DNA of 64,000 bases. Origin: Sphaerisporangium sp. TRM90804 (lineage in GTDB: Bacteria; Actinomycetota; Actinomycetes; Streptosporangiales; Streptosporangiaceae). The notes below the pieces were generated by a model. The model had not been told where the DNA came from and did no database searches. It saw nothing but the letters and a program-made list of their open reading frames with translations. The stretch's first letter is position 1; the number at the start of each line of letters is the position of its first letter. The DNA lies in the NCBI RefSeq assembly GCF_029846175.1, contig NZ_JARWAC010000033.1, positions 1 to 64,000 on the forward strand, written 5' to 3'. Positions 17,755 to 25,608 of the stretch are shown piece by piece. A program made the translations under genes and the position numbers.

Positions 17755-19128
17755 ATGCCCGTGAATGTCTCGCCCGACACGCTTTCGCGCCTCCGGACTG
17801 CGCTCAGTGGCAAGGTGATCGAGCCGCACGACGACGGGTACGACGAGGTTCGCCAGGTCATCTCCGGTGGGTTCGACCTCCGGCCGGCGGCCGTCATCCA
17901 GGTCGCCGACGCCGACGACGTGGCGAAGGTCATCGCGTTCGCCCGTGACAACGGAATCGAACTGGCCGTCCGCGGCGGTGGCCACAGCAACGCCGGCCAC
18001 AGCATCACCGAGGGCGGCATTGTCCTGGACGTCAGGAACCTGTCCGAGATCGAGATCGACGTCGAGGGACGCACCGCGTGGGCCGGCGGCGGCACCACCG
18101 CCGGCGCGTACACCGCAGCGGTCGGCGAGCACGGCCTCGCCACCGGCTTCGGCGACACCGGTTCCGTGGGCCTCGGCGGGATCACGCTCGGAGGCGGCAT
18201 CGGCTTCCTCGTGCGCAAGCACGGCCTCACCATCGACAACCTGCTGGCCGCCGAGATCGTGACCGCGGACGGCGAGCTGCGGCGCGTCGACGCCGACACC
18301 TACCCCGACCTGTTCTGGGCCATCCGCGGCGGTGGCGGCAACTTCGGCGTCGTCACCCGGCTGAAGTACAAGCTGCACCCGCTGGAGCAGATCATCGGCG
18401 GGCTGCTGGTCCTCCCCGGCACGCCAGAGGTCATCGCCGGCTTCGTCGCCGCGGCCGACGCGGCCCCGGAGGAGCTCTCCACGATCATCAACATCATGCC
18501 GGCCCCCCCGATGCCGTTCCTCCCGGAGGAGCAGCACGGCAAGGTCGTCGTCCTGGCCCTCGTCGCCTGGTCGGGCGACATCGAGGCCGGCGAGGAGGCC
18601 CTGGCGCCGTTCCGCGCGCTGGCGACGCCCTACGCCGACTTCGTCCAGCCCATGCCCTACTCGGGGATGTTCCCCGAGGAGGACGCCGGCCAGCCGACCG
18701 CCGCGGCGGAGACCATGTTCATCGACCACGTCGACCTTGACGTGGCCGCCACGATCGTCCAGCACCTCGAGAACTCCGACGCGTCCCTGCGCGCCGTCCA
18801 ACTCCGCGTCCTCGGCGGTGCCATGGCCCGCGTCCCCGCCGACGCCACCGCGTTCGCCCACCGCAACAGCAAGATCATGACGAACGTCGCCTGCTTCTGG
18901 GACGGCCCGGACGATCGCCCCATCCGCGAAGCGTGGGTGGCCGACCTCGCCGGCGCCCTCCTCCAGAGCGACCAGGGCGCCTACGTCAACTTCCTCGGCA
19001 ACGAAAGCGAGGAGCGCGTCCGCGCCGCCTACCCCGGCGACACCTGGACCCGCCTGCGCGAGATCAAGTCCGAGTACGACCCGAGCAACCTCTTCCGCCT
19101 GAACCAGAACATCCCCCCGGCGGAGTGA
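17755..19128 (+). CDS. FAD-binding oxidoreductase (FAD_binding_4 / berberine-bridge type)
   Basis: 457 residues. The PP-loop and FAD-binding fold are visible: AVRGGGHSNAGHS (about residues 70-82) carries the histidine that usually holds FAD covalently, then LGGITLGGGIGFL and DLFWAIRGGGGNFGVVT. The C-terminal BBE segment ends in RLNQNIPP, typical of the family. The usual CxxGxC second FAD link is not seen, so attachment is probably through one histidine. ATG 17755 has GAAGGAG 7 bases upstream. The gene is more GC-rich than the flanking defence genes and separates drmB from vsr, which suggests independent insertion. Substrate unknown. Confidence 0.85.
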   Translation: MPVNVSPDTLSRLRTALSGKVIEPHDDGYDEVRQVISGGFDLRPAAVIQVADADDVAKVIAFARDNGIELAVRGGGHSNAGHSITEGGIVLDVRNLSEIEIDVEGRTAWAGGGTTAGAYTAAVGEHGLATGFGDTGSVGLGGITLGGGIGFLVRKHGLTIDNLLAAEIVTADGELRRVDADTYPDLFWAIRGGGGNFGVVTRLKYKLHPLEQIIGGLLVLPGTPEVIAGFVAAADAAPEELSTIINIMPAPPMPFLPEEQHGKVVVLALVAWSGDIEAGEEALAPFRALATPYADFVQPMPYSGMFPEEDAGQPTAAAETMFIDHVDLDVAATIVQHLENSDASLRAVQLRVLGGAMARVPADATAFAHRNSKIMTNVACFWDGPDDRPIREAWVADLAGALLQSDQGAYVNFLGNESEERVRAAYPGDTWTRLREIKSEYDPSNLFRLNQNIPPAE

Positions 19129-19168
19129 CCTCCAACGACGAGAACCACCCGAGCTGAGTAGCCGCCAT

Positions 19169-19214
19169 GGGCCCGTGTCGAGCACCTTCCACTGTGGGTG
19201 CTGGACACGGGCCC
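19169..19214. terminator. Strong hairpin terminator between the oxidoreductase and vsr genes
   Basis: GGGCCCGTGTC pairs with GACACGGGCCC, and the stem continues through AGCACC/GGTGCT after one mismatch, giving about 17 pairs and a 10-base loop. It lies between convergent genes. There is no U-tract, as is usual in actinomycetes; it could act in both directions. Confidence 0.8.
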
Positions 19215-19260
19215 TGCGCTTGGGTGTGACACCGTGCCGGGCGCGGCCCGGTGGTCGGAG

Positions 19261-19734
19261 CTAGTCGACCCCAGGCGAGTCGTCCCCGCCGTGGAGACAC
19301 CGGCGATACGCCTCCCGCACTCGCGTCGCGGCTTCGACCGGATCCTCATGTTCCCAGACACGCACGACCTGCCAACCGGCCTCCTGCAGCACGCGGTCGG
19401 TCGTTCGATCACGCTCTCGATTCGTCTGGACCTTGGTGGCCCAGTAGTCGGCGTTCCTCTTGGCCACCGTGTGATGTTTCGGGCAGCCGTGCCAGAAGCA
19501 TCCGTCCATGAACACCGCGAGTCGAGCTCTCGTGAAGACGATGTCCGCGGTCCGCCTCACGGCGGGAAGCGGACGGGTGGAGACCCTGAATCGCAGGCCC
19601 AGTGCATGAACCGCCCGCCGAAGAGCCAACTCGGGTCGCGTGTCGCGTCCCTTGTTGGACTGCATGCTGCGTCGCACGCCTTCGTTGGCCGCCCACGAGA
19701 GTGGCTCACTCTGAGCTTCCACCACATCGGTCAC
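19261..19734 (-). CDS. vsr: Very short patch repair (Vsr) endonuclease
   Basis: 157 residues. Vsr nicks DNA 5' of the T in T:G mismatches that arise when 5-methylcytosine deaminates. Family motifs are present: KGRDTRPE (about residues 22-29), the catalytic aspartate in TADIVF, and the zinc/active-site block FMDGCFWHGCP followed by NADYWATK. GTG 19734 is chosen: GAGG lies 6 bases upstream, the product opens with TDVVEAQSEPLSWAA and has normal family length, while longer starts add unrelated sequence. It faces the defence island from the far side, about 15 kb from the cytosine methyltransferase gene. The pairing implies that it repairs damage produced by that enzyme. Confidence 0.92.
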   Translation of the reverse strand: MTDVVEAQSEPLSWAANEGVRRSMQSNKGRDTRPELALRRAVHALGLRFRVSTRPLPAVRRTADIVFTRARLAVFMDGCFWHGCPKHHTVAKRNADYWATKVQTNRERDRTTDRVLQEAGWQVVRVWEHEDPVEAATRVREAYRRCLHGGDDSPGVD

Positions 19735-20128
19735 CTGCGCCCTCGCTTCCAATGGTCCACGGACGGATGGAAGTGGCTCGGATGCCAGACGTCCGCGACG
19801 AGACCCGACGATTCTTCCCCATGCATCCACCAAGATCCGTCCGAACTGTATATCGGACGCCCGCCGACACCATTCAAGCCCAAGGGCGCCCGCGCCCTCG
19901 CAGCCACCTCGAGACCGGTGACGGCGGCTCAGGTGCATGCGAGCCCCGATAATCCGTCGGGACGTCTTTTCGGGCGGCTCCGAGTGGTCGGTCGCTCCTT
20001 TCCAGCCATCGCAGGGTGATCTTTTCTCTGATCGGCGATGGCGTTTGACCGATGAAAGTGATGGTTTTCTACAGACCTGACATGGCTAATGAGTTTCCCC
20101 TCGGGCGGAGTTCCGCAAGTATGGAGCG

Positions 20129-22009
20129 GTGAGCGACGGACGGACTGGAATTTCGGTGCGTGAGGCGTTACGGGCTTCTCGGGTGGTGCGGAGGGCGCCT
20201 GGGGGGAAGAAGGCCTATTCCACTGTGCGGCCGCGGGGGCTGAATGGGGTCTGTCGGGCTCGGGCTCCCCTGTGGGTGATTCTCTGGGTTGCCGGGAAGG
20301 AAAGCCGGCTGGTCTGGCAGGACGTTGATGGGTTCGCTCTGTTAGAACGGCCGCTCGTGGACAGGGCGCGTGGGGGCGGGGTTCTGATCTCGACGCTGCG
20401 TCTGATCGACCGCCGGTGGGAGCTGCTTATGTTGGCGGTGCCGCCCGGGTGCATGTCGCTGGCGGCGCTGACGCTGGCGCTTTCACCTCTCAGGGCGTAT
20501 CCAGCGGCGATCAGCCTGGGCGTCCTCGCGATGGTCTATGTGACCACCGTGATGGCCGGCGTGGTGCTGCGGCAGGGGTTCAGCCTGGTCAGAAGCTTTC
20601 TCGGACGTCAGAGCGCCGAGGAGAACGCAGTGGGGAACCTGCCGTTCGAGCACTGGTGGATGCCGCTCTGCCATCAAGCTCGTCCGGCTCGGGTCGACGG
20701 GTTTCCCCAGCAGATCCGGCTCAGGCTGAGCCGGCTCATCCGCCGCGAGGTCGAGGACGCGGCTGCCCTGCGGGGAGGGAGGGCGGATAGGGCGCCGGTC
20801 ACCGAGGTGCTCGTCTGTCTGCTCGACGGGGCGACCAGCGCGGAGGTGCGCGAGGCCATCGCGAGGTCGACGGAGGTGCCCGCGAGCGAGCGCATCGCCC
20901 TGATAGCCAGCTCACCGACGCCGGAGAAGCCGCGGCGGAGGTTCACCGAGTCGGGGGGATTCCTACTGGTCTACGTAGCGGGCATGGTGGCCGTGGTTCT
21001 CGCCGAGGCGGCTCTGGTGCCGGGGTGGGAGCGGGCGGCCTGTGGCGCGGTGGCCTGCGCGGGAAGACCCGACGACTACATGTCAGCCGTGCGGTGGCTG
21101 CTGCAACGGCTGTTGCTGAGCGATCCGGAGGGACTGAGCCCACAGAGCTACCAGGCCTGGACGCTCGGGTGGCTGACGAGCCTCGTGGGGCTCCTGTTGG
21201 TACCGGTGACCGCCTTGTCGATCAGGCAATTGGTCACAGCTCAGAGAAGAGAGAAACTGGAGCGCGACCGGAGGCATGGAGTGACGTCACACACGAGAGT
21301 CCTGATCATGGTGGCCACGAGACGCGAGGTCACGGCGGTCATCGCCGCCGCCGCCAAGGACGGCGAAGAGCTGCAGGACTGGCACATGGAACATCACACG
21401 GTGCACAAGCTCGGAATCCTCAGCTCGGCAGAGGTCTATGTTCACCGATGTGAGCAGGGTGCCCTGGGTCCCAGCGCCGCCATGCTCACCGCCCAGTCGC
21501 TCATCGAACAGATACGGCCCGCCTATGTCATTCTCACCGGCATCGCATACGGCCTCAAGAAGGGTGAGCAGAGTCCCTGCGACATCATGGTCGCCACGCA
21601 GGTGCGGATCATGGACCAGAAGAGAGTGCGGGACGGCGAGGAGTTTGTGACGGGGGATCGGGGGGCAACCTCGGTCACCCTGCGGAGCAGGGCGGATGCG
21701 ACGGCGACGAGCTGGACGGGGCCGCCCGTTCATTTCGGCCCGATGCTCGCGATGAACACCCTGGTTAATGACGAGGAGCTCATCGCCCACCTGCAGCGCA
21801 CCAACCCGGACGCGATCGGCGGGGATATGGAGGCCGGTGGCGTCTACGCGGCGGCCACCAAGGCCGGCGTCGACTGGATCGCGATCAAGGCGATCTGCGA
21901 CTGGGGGATGAAGAAGACCGACAAGTACCAGAAGGACGCGGCCAAGTCTTCGGCCGAGTTCGTCATCCGCATGATCAGCAGGGGCGGCTTGGACGAGCCT
22001 CCTCGTTGA
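20129..22009 (+). CDS. Membrane-anchored nucleosidase (phosphorylase superfamily)
   Basis: 626 residues. A basic N-terminus is followed by hydrophobic segments at about 98-122, 125-150, 270-295 and 345-368. The C-terminal domain (about 390-620) is a PNP/UDP phosphorylase fold: VLIMVATRREVTAV opens it, AYVILTGIAYGL gives the phosphate-loop region, and GGDMEAGGVYAAA is the nucleoside-binding Met-Glu motif. The last helix contains AIKAICDWG. Such domains cleave N-glycosidic bonds of nucleosides or nucleotides. In actinobacteria they are frequent as predicted effectors of conflict systems, here tethered to the membrane with the enzyme presumably cytoplasmic. GTG 20129 has GGAG close upstream. It lies at the right edge of the island; a role as defence effector is inferred. 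Confidence 0.75.
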   Translation: MSDGRTGISVREALRASRVVRRAPGGKKAYSTVRPRGLNGVCRARAPLWVILWVAGKESRLVWQDVDGFALLERPLVDRARGGGVLISTLRLIDRRWELLMLAVPPGCMSLAALTLALSPLRAYPAAISLGVLAMVYVTTVMAGVVLRQGFSLVRSFLGRQSAEENAVGNLPFEHWWMPLCHQARPARVDGFPQQIRLRLSRLIRREVEDAAALRGGRADRAPVTEVLVCLLDGATSAEVREAIARSTEVPASERIALIASSPTPEKPRRRFTESGGFLLVYVAGMVAVVLAEAALVPGWERAACGAVACAGRPDDYMSAVRWLLQRLLLSDPEGLSPQSYQAWTLGWLTSLVGLLLVPVTALSIRQLVTAQRREKLERDRRHGVTSHTRVLIMVATRREVTAVIAAAAKDGEELQDWHMEHHTVHKLGILSSAEVYVHRCEQGALGPSAAMLTAQSLIEQIRPAYVILTGIAYGLKKGEQSPCDIMVATQVRIMDQKRVRDGEEFVTGDRGATSVTLRSRADATATSWTGPPVHFGPMLAMNTLVNDEELIAHLQRTNPDAIGGDMEAGGVYAAATKAGVDWIAIKAICDWGMKKTDKYQKDAAKSSAEFVIRMISRGGLDEPPR

Positions 22010-22045
22010 GCGGCACCGACGCGGCGGGATGAACGACGAACCGGT

Positions 22046-22744
22046 TCAGCGGAGGATGGCCGGGGTCAGGGTGGTGGCGGGGCCGCGGCGGTAGAGGGCG
22101 GCGGGGCGGCCTAGGTCGGGGAGGCGGTGGTCGCCTGTGGGTACGAGGAAGTCCTGGGCGCGGGTGACCTTGCGGTGGAAGTTGCTGGGGTCGAGCTTCG
22201 CGCCCCACACGACCTCGTAGATGTGGCGCAGGTCGGCGACGGTGAACGGCTCGGGGCAGAACGCCGCCGCCACCGTCGTGTACTCGAGTTTCGCGCGGGC
22301 GCGTTCGACGCCGTCGGCGAGGATGCGCCCGTGGTCGAATGCCAGGTCGGACTCCAGCGCCTCGTCCACGGGGCACCAGCGGGCTTCGGCCGCGTCGGTG
22401 CCCGCGACGGGGAGCGGGAGGTTCGGCCCCAGTGCGAGGTAGGCGACGGTGAAGACCCTCCCCCGGGGGTCGCGGTCGGGGTCGCCGTACGTGCGGAGCT
22501 GTTCGAGATGGAGGTGGGCGGCGTCGATGGTGGTCTCCTCGAACAGCTCGCGGGCCGCCGCCGCGTCGAGTCCCTCGCCGTCGCGCACGTAGCCCCCGGG
22601 GAGCGCCAGGTCCCCCTTGAACGGGATCTTGCCGCGCTGGATGAGCAGCGCCTGCAGCCGGCCGGCCCGGACGGTCAGTATCACCAGGTCAACGGTCACC
22701 GAAACAGGTGAAACCCCCGCAGGCCGCCCATCAGACATGTTCAC
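22046..22744 (-). CDS. NrtR-like NUDIX-domain transcriptional regulator
   Basis: 232 residues. The N-terminal NUDIX domain (about 18-145) has the box GYVRDGEGLDAAAARELFEE, quoted only in part here (AARELFEETT) with its glutamates intact, so hydrolase activity on ADP-ribose-like compounds is possible. The C-terminal winged helix (about 160-232) has FTVADLRHIYEVVWG and NFHRKV, as in NrtR regulators of NAD metabolism. GTG 22744 (AGGA 7 bases upstream) or ATG 22738 starts the protein. An inverted repeat lies 13 bases upstream, suggesting self-regulation. No NAD biosynthesis gene is adjacent, so the target regulon is unknown. Confidence 0.85.
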   Translation of the reverse strand: MNMSDGRPAGVSPVSVTVDLVILTVRAGRLQALLIQRGKIPFKGDLALPGGYVRDGEGLDAAAARELFEETTIDAAHLHLEQLRTYGDPDRDPRGRVFTVAYLALGPNLPLPVAGTDAAEARWCPVDEALESDLAFDHGRILADGVERARAKLEYTTVAAAFCPEPFTVADLRHIYEVVWGAKLDPSNFHRKVTRAQDFLVPTGDHRLPDLGRPAALYRRGPATTLTPAILR

Positions 22745-22756
22745 CCAACCATCCTA

Positions 22757-22774
22757 GTTAATCGTCCTATTGAC
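22757..22774. promoter_or_regulatory. Inverted repeat, candidate NrtR operator
   Basis: GTTAAT, 6 bases, ATTGAC: arms match at 5 of 6 positions. It sits just upstream of the NUDIX/winged-helix regulator start, where an autoregulatory site is expected. Confidence 0.45.
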
Positions 22775-22838
22775 CAGAAGTTGGCCGATGACTTATAGTC
22801 ACGGCTACCCGAACTGTCGGACGGTGCCACAGGGGCGG

Positions 22839-22861
22839 GTCGGCGGTCTCGAACCGCCGAC
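22839..22861 (-). other. tRNA T-arm-like hairpin (possible tRNA relic)
   Basis: A perfect 9-bp stem closes a 5-base loop. Read on the minus strand the central part is GGCGG-TTCGAGA-CCGCC, which fits a T-stem and a TTCRANN loop. The expected acceptor pairing, D-arm and anticodon stem are absent, so this is not an intact tRNA gene. It could be a degraded attachment-site tRNA or only a hairpin. Confidence 0.35.
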
Positions 22862-23242
22862 TCCACCGGCGGCACCGTATCTGGAGTCGCCCACGGAAGG
22901 GCCGTCTCCCATAAGCGTGCTCAAGCTCGAATGTGAGCGGCTTGAAGAAGAGCAATGTGGTTCGTCATGGACACGCCCGTCTTCTGTGGACCGACGCGAT
23001 AGCCATTGGAGTCATGTTCATCCACTTAGGTCCGGATATCTTGCACCGTTGGATCCCCGTCACGGAAAGTCATGGGAGTCGGAATTCTCCGCTTTCGTAT
23101 GACATCCCTGCGAGGCGTGCCGCGCACCGAATCGCGTGCAATCCGAGGTTAAGCGTTTAAGGAAGATCCTCTTCCGCAGCATGCACACCATTTCGGGTGG
23201 CAATACGTCTCATTGCTATATGTCGCAGCAAAAGGGCACGAG

Positions 23243-24229
23243 ATGAATGCTGTCATGTTGAGTTCGATCGCCGCTGCCGCAATCGCGGCGGCCGGAACGG
23301 CCTTCGCGGTGGTTCTTCGGCTGCGTACCCGCCGGCACCGGCGCACGATCCTCTCCGCCGCCTCCGGCATGAGCGACCGGCTGCGGGCGGAGGCCCTGCC
23401 CCAGCGGGTGTTGCTCAGTCAGGTCGCCGCGATGCTGGTCGCCCAGGACGAGGCCGCGGCCGGCCTCGAATCGGACATCCGCCGGCTGCCGCCCGGGCGG
23501 GCGGCGGAGATCGAGGGCCTGTTCTCCCGGTTCAACGCGTCCGAGGAGCCCACCGAGCCGCTCGCGCGCTTCCTCGGTGGGCACGCCTGCCATTCCGACC
23601 CCGCGGCCCTCGTCGCCTTCACCGGCGACGCCGTACGCCGGGCCGCTCGCGAGGTGATCGGCGACGAGCGGCTGCACGACCTCGCCGCCGAAGGCTCGGC
23701 ACGGCCGGTCGCGACGGCGATCGTCGTCCACGGCCTCGGCACAGGCGGCGAGGCCGTGGCCGCGAGGCCCGCGCCACGCCTGAACGGGGGTGACATGCAG
23801 ACGGCGGCCAAGGCCCTGGACGAGCTCACCCGCCGCCAGATCCACCTGGCGACCCTGCTGCACGACCAGGCCGAAGCCCTCCTGAAGGTCCGCCCAGGCA
23901 TCCTGGCGAAGATCGCCTCCACGCTGCCGATCCCCCGCACCCCTCGCCACGCGATCGACCTGGGGGGCATCCAGGTGGCCCTGGACGCGGCGGGCGAAGT
24001 ATTGGACATCGCGGGCGACCTGGTCTCGGCGGACGAACCCGTGCGGGCGGTCCGCATCCTGGCCGGGCTTCACCTGCCCGTTCCCGAGGGCTTCCCGGGA
24101 CGGGTCTTCCACCGGGAACTCCTCGCCCAGGTCCGCCCCCTGACCGAAGCCGGGATCCGCCACCGCCTGTCGGTGGCCCACTGGACGGTCCACATCGGCC
24201 GTCACCTCGCCGGGGGAGCCGCGCCGTGA
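23243..24229 (+). CDS. Membrane-anchored protein of unknown function, first gene of the FHA/ABC operon
   Basis: 328 residues. One N-terminal transmembrane segment (about 5-25) is followed by an Arg-rich stretch, so the bulk is probably cytoplasmic. The rest is largely helical with a Leu- and Ala-rich segment (about 195-225) containing LTRRQIHLATLLHDQ. No family is recognised. ATG 23243 is chosen with AAAGGG 6 bases upstream; an in-frame TTG at 23213 is weaker. The last codons overlap the next gene by 4 bases, so it is translated as part of a six-gene unit ending in the FHA/ABC transporter. Confidence 0.7.
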   Translation: MNAVMLSSIAAAAIAAAGTAFAVVLRLRTRRHRRTILSAASGMSDRLRAEALPQRVLLSQVAAMLVAQDEAAAGLESDIRRLPPGRAAEIEGLFSRFNASEEPTEPLARFLGGHACHSDPAALVAFTGDAVRRAAREVIGDERLHDLAAEGSARPVATAIVVHGLGTGGEAVAARPAPRLNGGDMQTAAKALDELTRRQIHLATLLHDQAEALLKVRPGILAKIASTLPIPRTPRHAIDLGGIQVALDAAGEVLDIAGDLVSADEPVRAVRILAGLHLPVPEGFPGRVFHRELLAQVRPLTEAGIRHRLSVAHWTVHIGRHLAGGAAP

Positions 24230-25146
24230 CCGTGCCTTGGACCGCTCCACCGCCTGACCCCACCCCGTACCTCCTTCGCGAGCGGATCGGCGACATGTAC
24301 GCGGGCTGGGTCGACGGTCGCAACGGCGTGCCCATGCTCCCTCCCCCCGCCCCTTCTCCCAAAGGCGCGACCACCGTCGCCTCCGGCGGCGGGAAGGGGG
24401 CGGCGCTCCCCGAGCCCTGGGAGCTTCTTCCGGCCGACAGAGCCGACGCCGTCCTCGCCGGTCCTCCCGAGCCGAGCCGCAAGCCTCGGTGGTGGCACCG
24501 GAGGCCGTCGGCCCCCGGCCCGCGGGAGGAGGCCGGCGAGTACGAGCGGTACGCGGCCGTCTGGGAGGCGACGTCCGAAGAGACGCTCTCCACACCGCGG
24601 ATCGAGGCGATCAAGAGCCAGACGCTGGCGGAGATCGCGGACGAGGAGCGGCGGTTGGAGGAGTCGGTGGCCGTCCTGCGCAAGATGGTGGCCAGGGCGA
24701 GGGAAGACCGGGACGTCATGCCCCGCGCGATCGACCTGGCCGAGCGGGAGGTCGACGCCGCCTGGACGCCGCCCACCCCGCAGTCGCTCACCTGCCGGCG
24801 CACCGCCGAGCAGAACACCGCCCGGCGACCGGACGAGCTCATCCGGCTCCGCCGGACGGGCGACCACCGCAGGCGGGTGAGGAAGGCGGAGAACGCCTAC
24901 CTGGAGCGGAGCCGGGAGCTGGCGCACGCCATCCGGTCCGAGGAAATGCTGAACGAGATCATCGCGCACCGGACCGCGGTCGCGCGTGCGGCGGCCCACC
25001 GGCTCCACCAGCACGGAAACCGGCGGATCGCGACCTATCTGCAGCAGCTCGTCCGCAAGCACAAGCGGGGACCGGAACTCAACCTGGTACTGCTGCGCCA
25101 TCCCGTCGGGCCCTCGCTGCCCGCATGGGTGACCGAGAGCGAGTGA
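24226..25146 (+). CDS. Coiled-coil protein of the FHA/ABC operon
   Basis: 306 residues. It starts with a Pro-rich segment (about 1-60), then a long charged helical part (about 110-290) rich in Glu, Arg and Ala, typical of coiled coils (for example EIADEERRLEESVAVLRK). It ends with a motif, HRLHQHGNRRIATYLQQLVR, that recurs in altered form in the N-terminal half of the ABC protein at 27832 (RRFHAHTHRRLAAYRRSLVR), which implies shared ancestry or a shared binding role. GTG 24226 overlaps the preceding stop. No enzyme motif is seen; probably a cytoplasmic structural partner. Confidence 0.7.
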   Translation: MTVPWTAPPPDPTPYLLRERIGDMYAGWVDGRNGVPMLPPPAPSPKGATTVASGGGKGAALPEPWELLPADRADAVLAGPPEPSRKPRWWHRRPSAPGPREEAGEYERYAAVWEATSEETLSTPRIEAIKSQTLAEIADEERRLEESVAVLRKMVARAREDRDVMPRAIDLAEREVDAAWTPPTPQSLTCRRTAEQNTARRPDELIRLRRTGDHRRRVRKAENAYLERSRELAHAIRSEEMLNEIIAHRTAVARAAAHRLHQHGNRRIATYLQQLVRKHKRGPELNLVLLRHPVGPSLPAWVTESE

Positions 25147-25149
25147 AGA

Positions 25150-25608
25150 GTGAGAAAGCTGGTCCTACCGATCCGGGACAAGATGACGCGGCTCCGGGGG
25201 TTACGCACACGGCGGCGCGACCGGCGGGTCGCCGCCCTGGGTGGTCTGCCGTACTCGAGCGAGCCGGTGAAGGTCACCGGCTACGTTCCCTCCCTTCGCG
25301 AGGAGGAGCGGGTGGCGATGATCGAGCAGTACGTCGCCCGTCTCATGCCCGAGGCGGTGGACGAGGCGACCGGGTACCCGCTCGACAACCTCATCAACGC
25401 CATGGCCGACCTCTGGCTGCTGGACGTCGACGAGCAGTACTCCCGGTTCCGGTCCGAGGCGACCCTCCGGCTCGGGGAGGCGCAGGCCGTCTCCGAGCAG
25501 TACTCGGTCCTCCACTCCTACGACCGGCGGCGTCTGGACGAGGTGGAGAGGGCGCTGGAGACCGTGCTGAGTCAGGTCACCGAAACGCACGGGGAGCGGG
25601 GACGATGA
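25150..25608 (+). CDS. Small helical protein of the FHA/ABC operon
   Basis: 152 residues starting at GTG 25150, 3 bases after the previous stop. A strongly basic N-terminus (RDKMTRLRGLRTRRRDRR) is followed by an acidic helical region ending in a coiled-coil-like segment with SYDRRRLDEVERALE. No domain is recognised. Its stop overlaps the next ATG (ATGA), and its position suggests a stoichiometric partner of the neighbouring coiled-coil and membrane proteins. Confidence 0.65.
   Translation: MRKLVLPIRDKMTRLRGLRTRRRDRRVAALGGLPYSSEPVKVTGYVPSLREEERVAMIEQYVARLMPEAVDEATGYPLDNLINAMADLWLLDVDEQYSRFRSEATLRLGEAQAVSEQYSVLHSYDRRRLDEVERALETVLSQVTETHGERGR

Larger units (their letters stand above)
22745..23242. 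other. Non-coding interval between the NrtR gene and the FHA/ABC operon
   Basis: About 500 bases of lower GC with no supported gene. It holds the NrtR-type inverted repeat (22757-22774), a tRNA T-arm-like hairpin (22839-22861) and a short palindrome GGAAGA-TCC-TCTTCC (23161-23175) about 70 bases before the next operon. Open frames in it have poor composition. Confidence 0.5.

Noticed and set aside
17677-19185. Minus-strand open frame of 502 codons
   Set aside because: Shadow of the FAD oxidoreductase gene; low-complexity Asp/Gly/Val-rich translation.
22780-22900. Complete tRNA gene on the minus strand
   Set aside because: Only the T-arm fits. Acceptor, D-arm and anticodon stems do not pair.
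22933-23160. Plus-strand frame of 75 codons
   Set aside because: No ribosome site, weak codon bias and no homology that I recognise.
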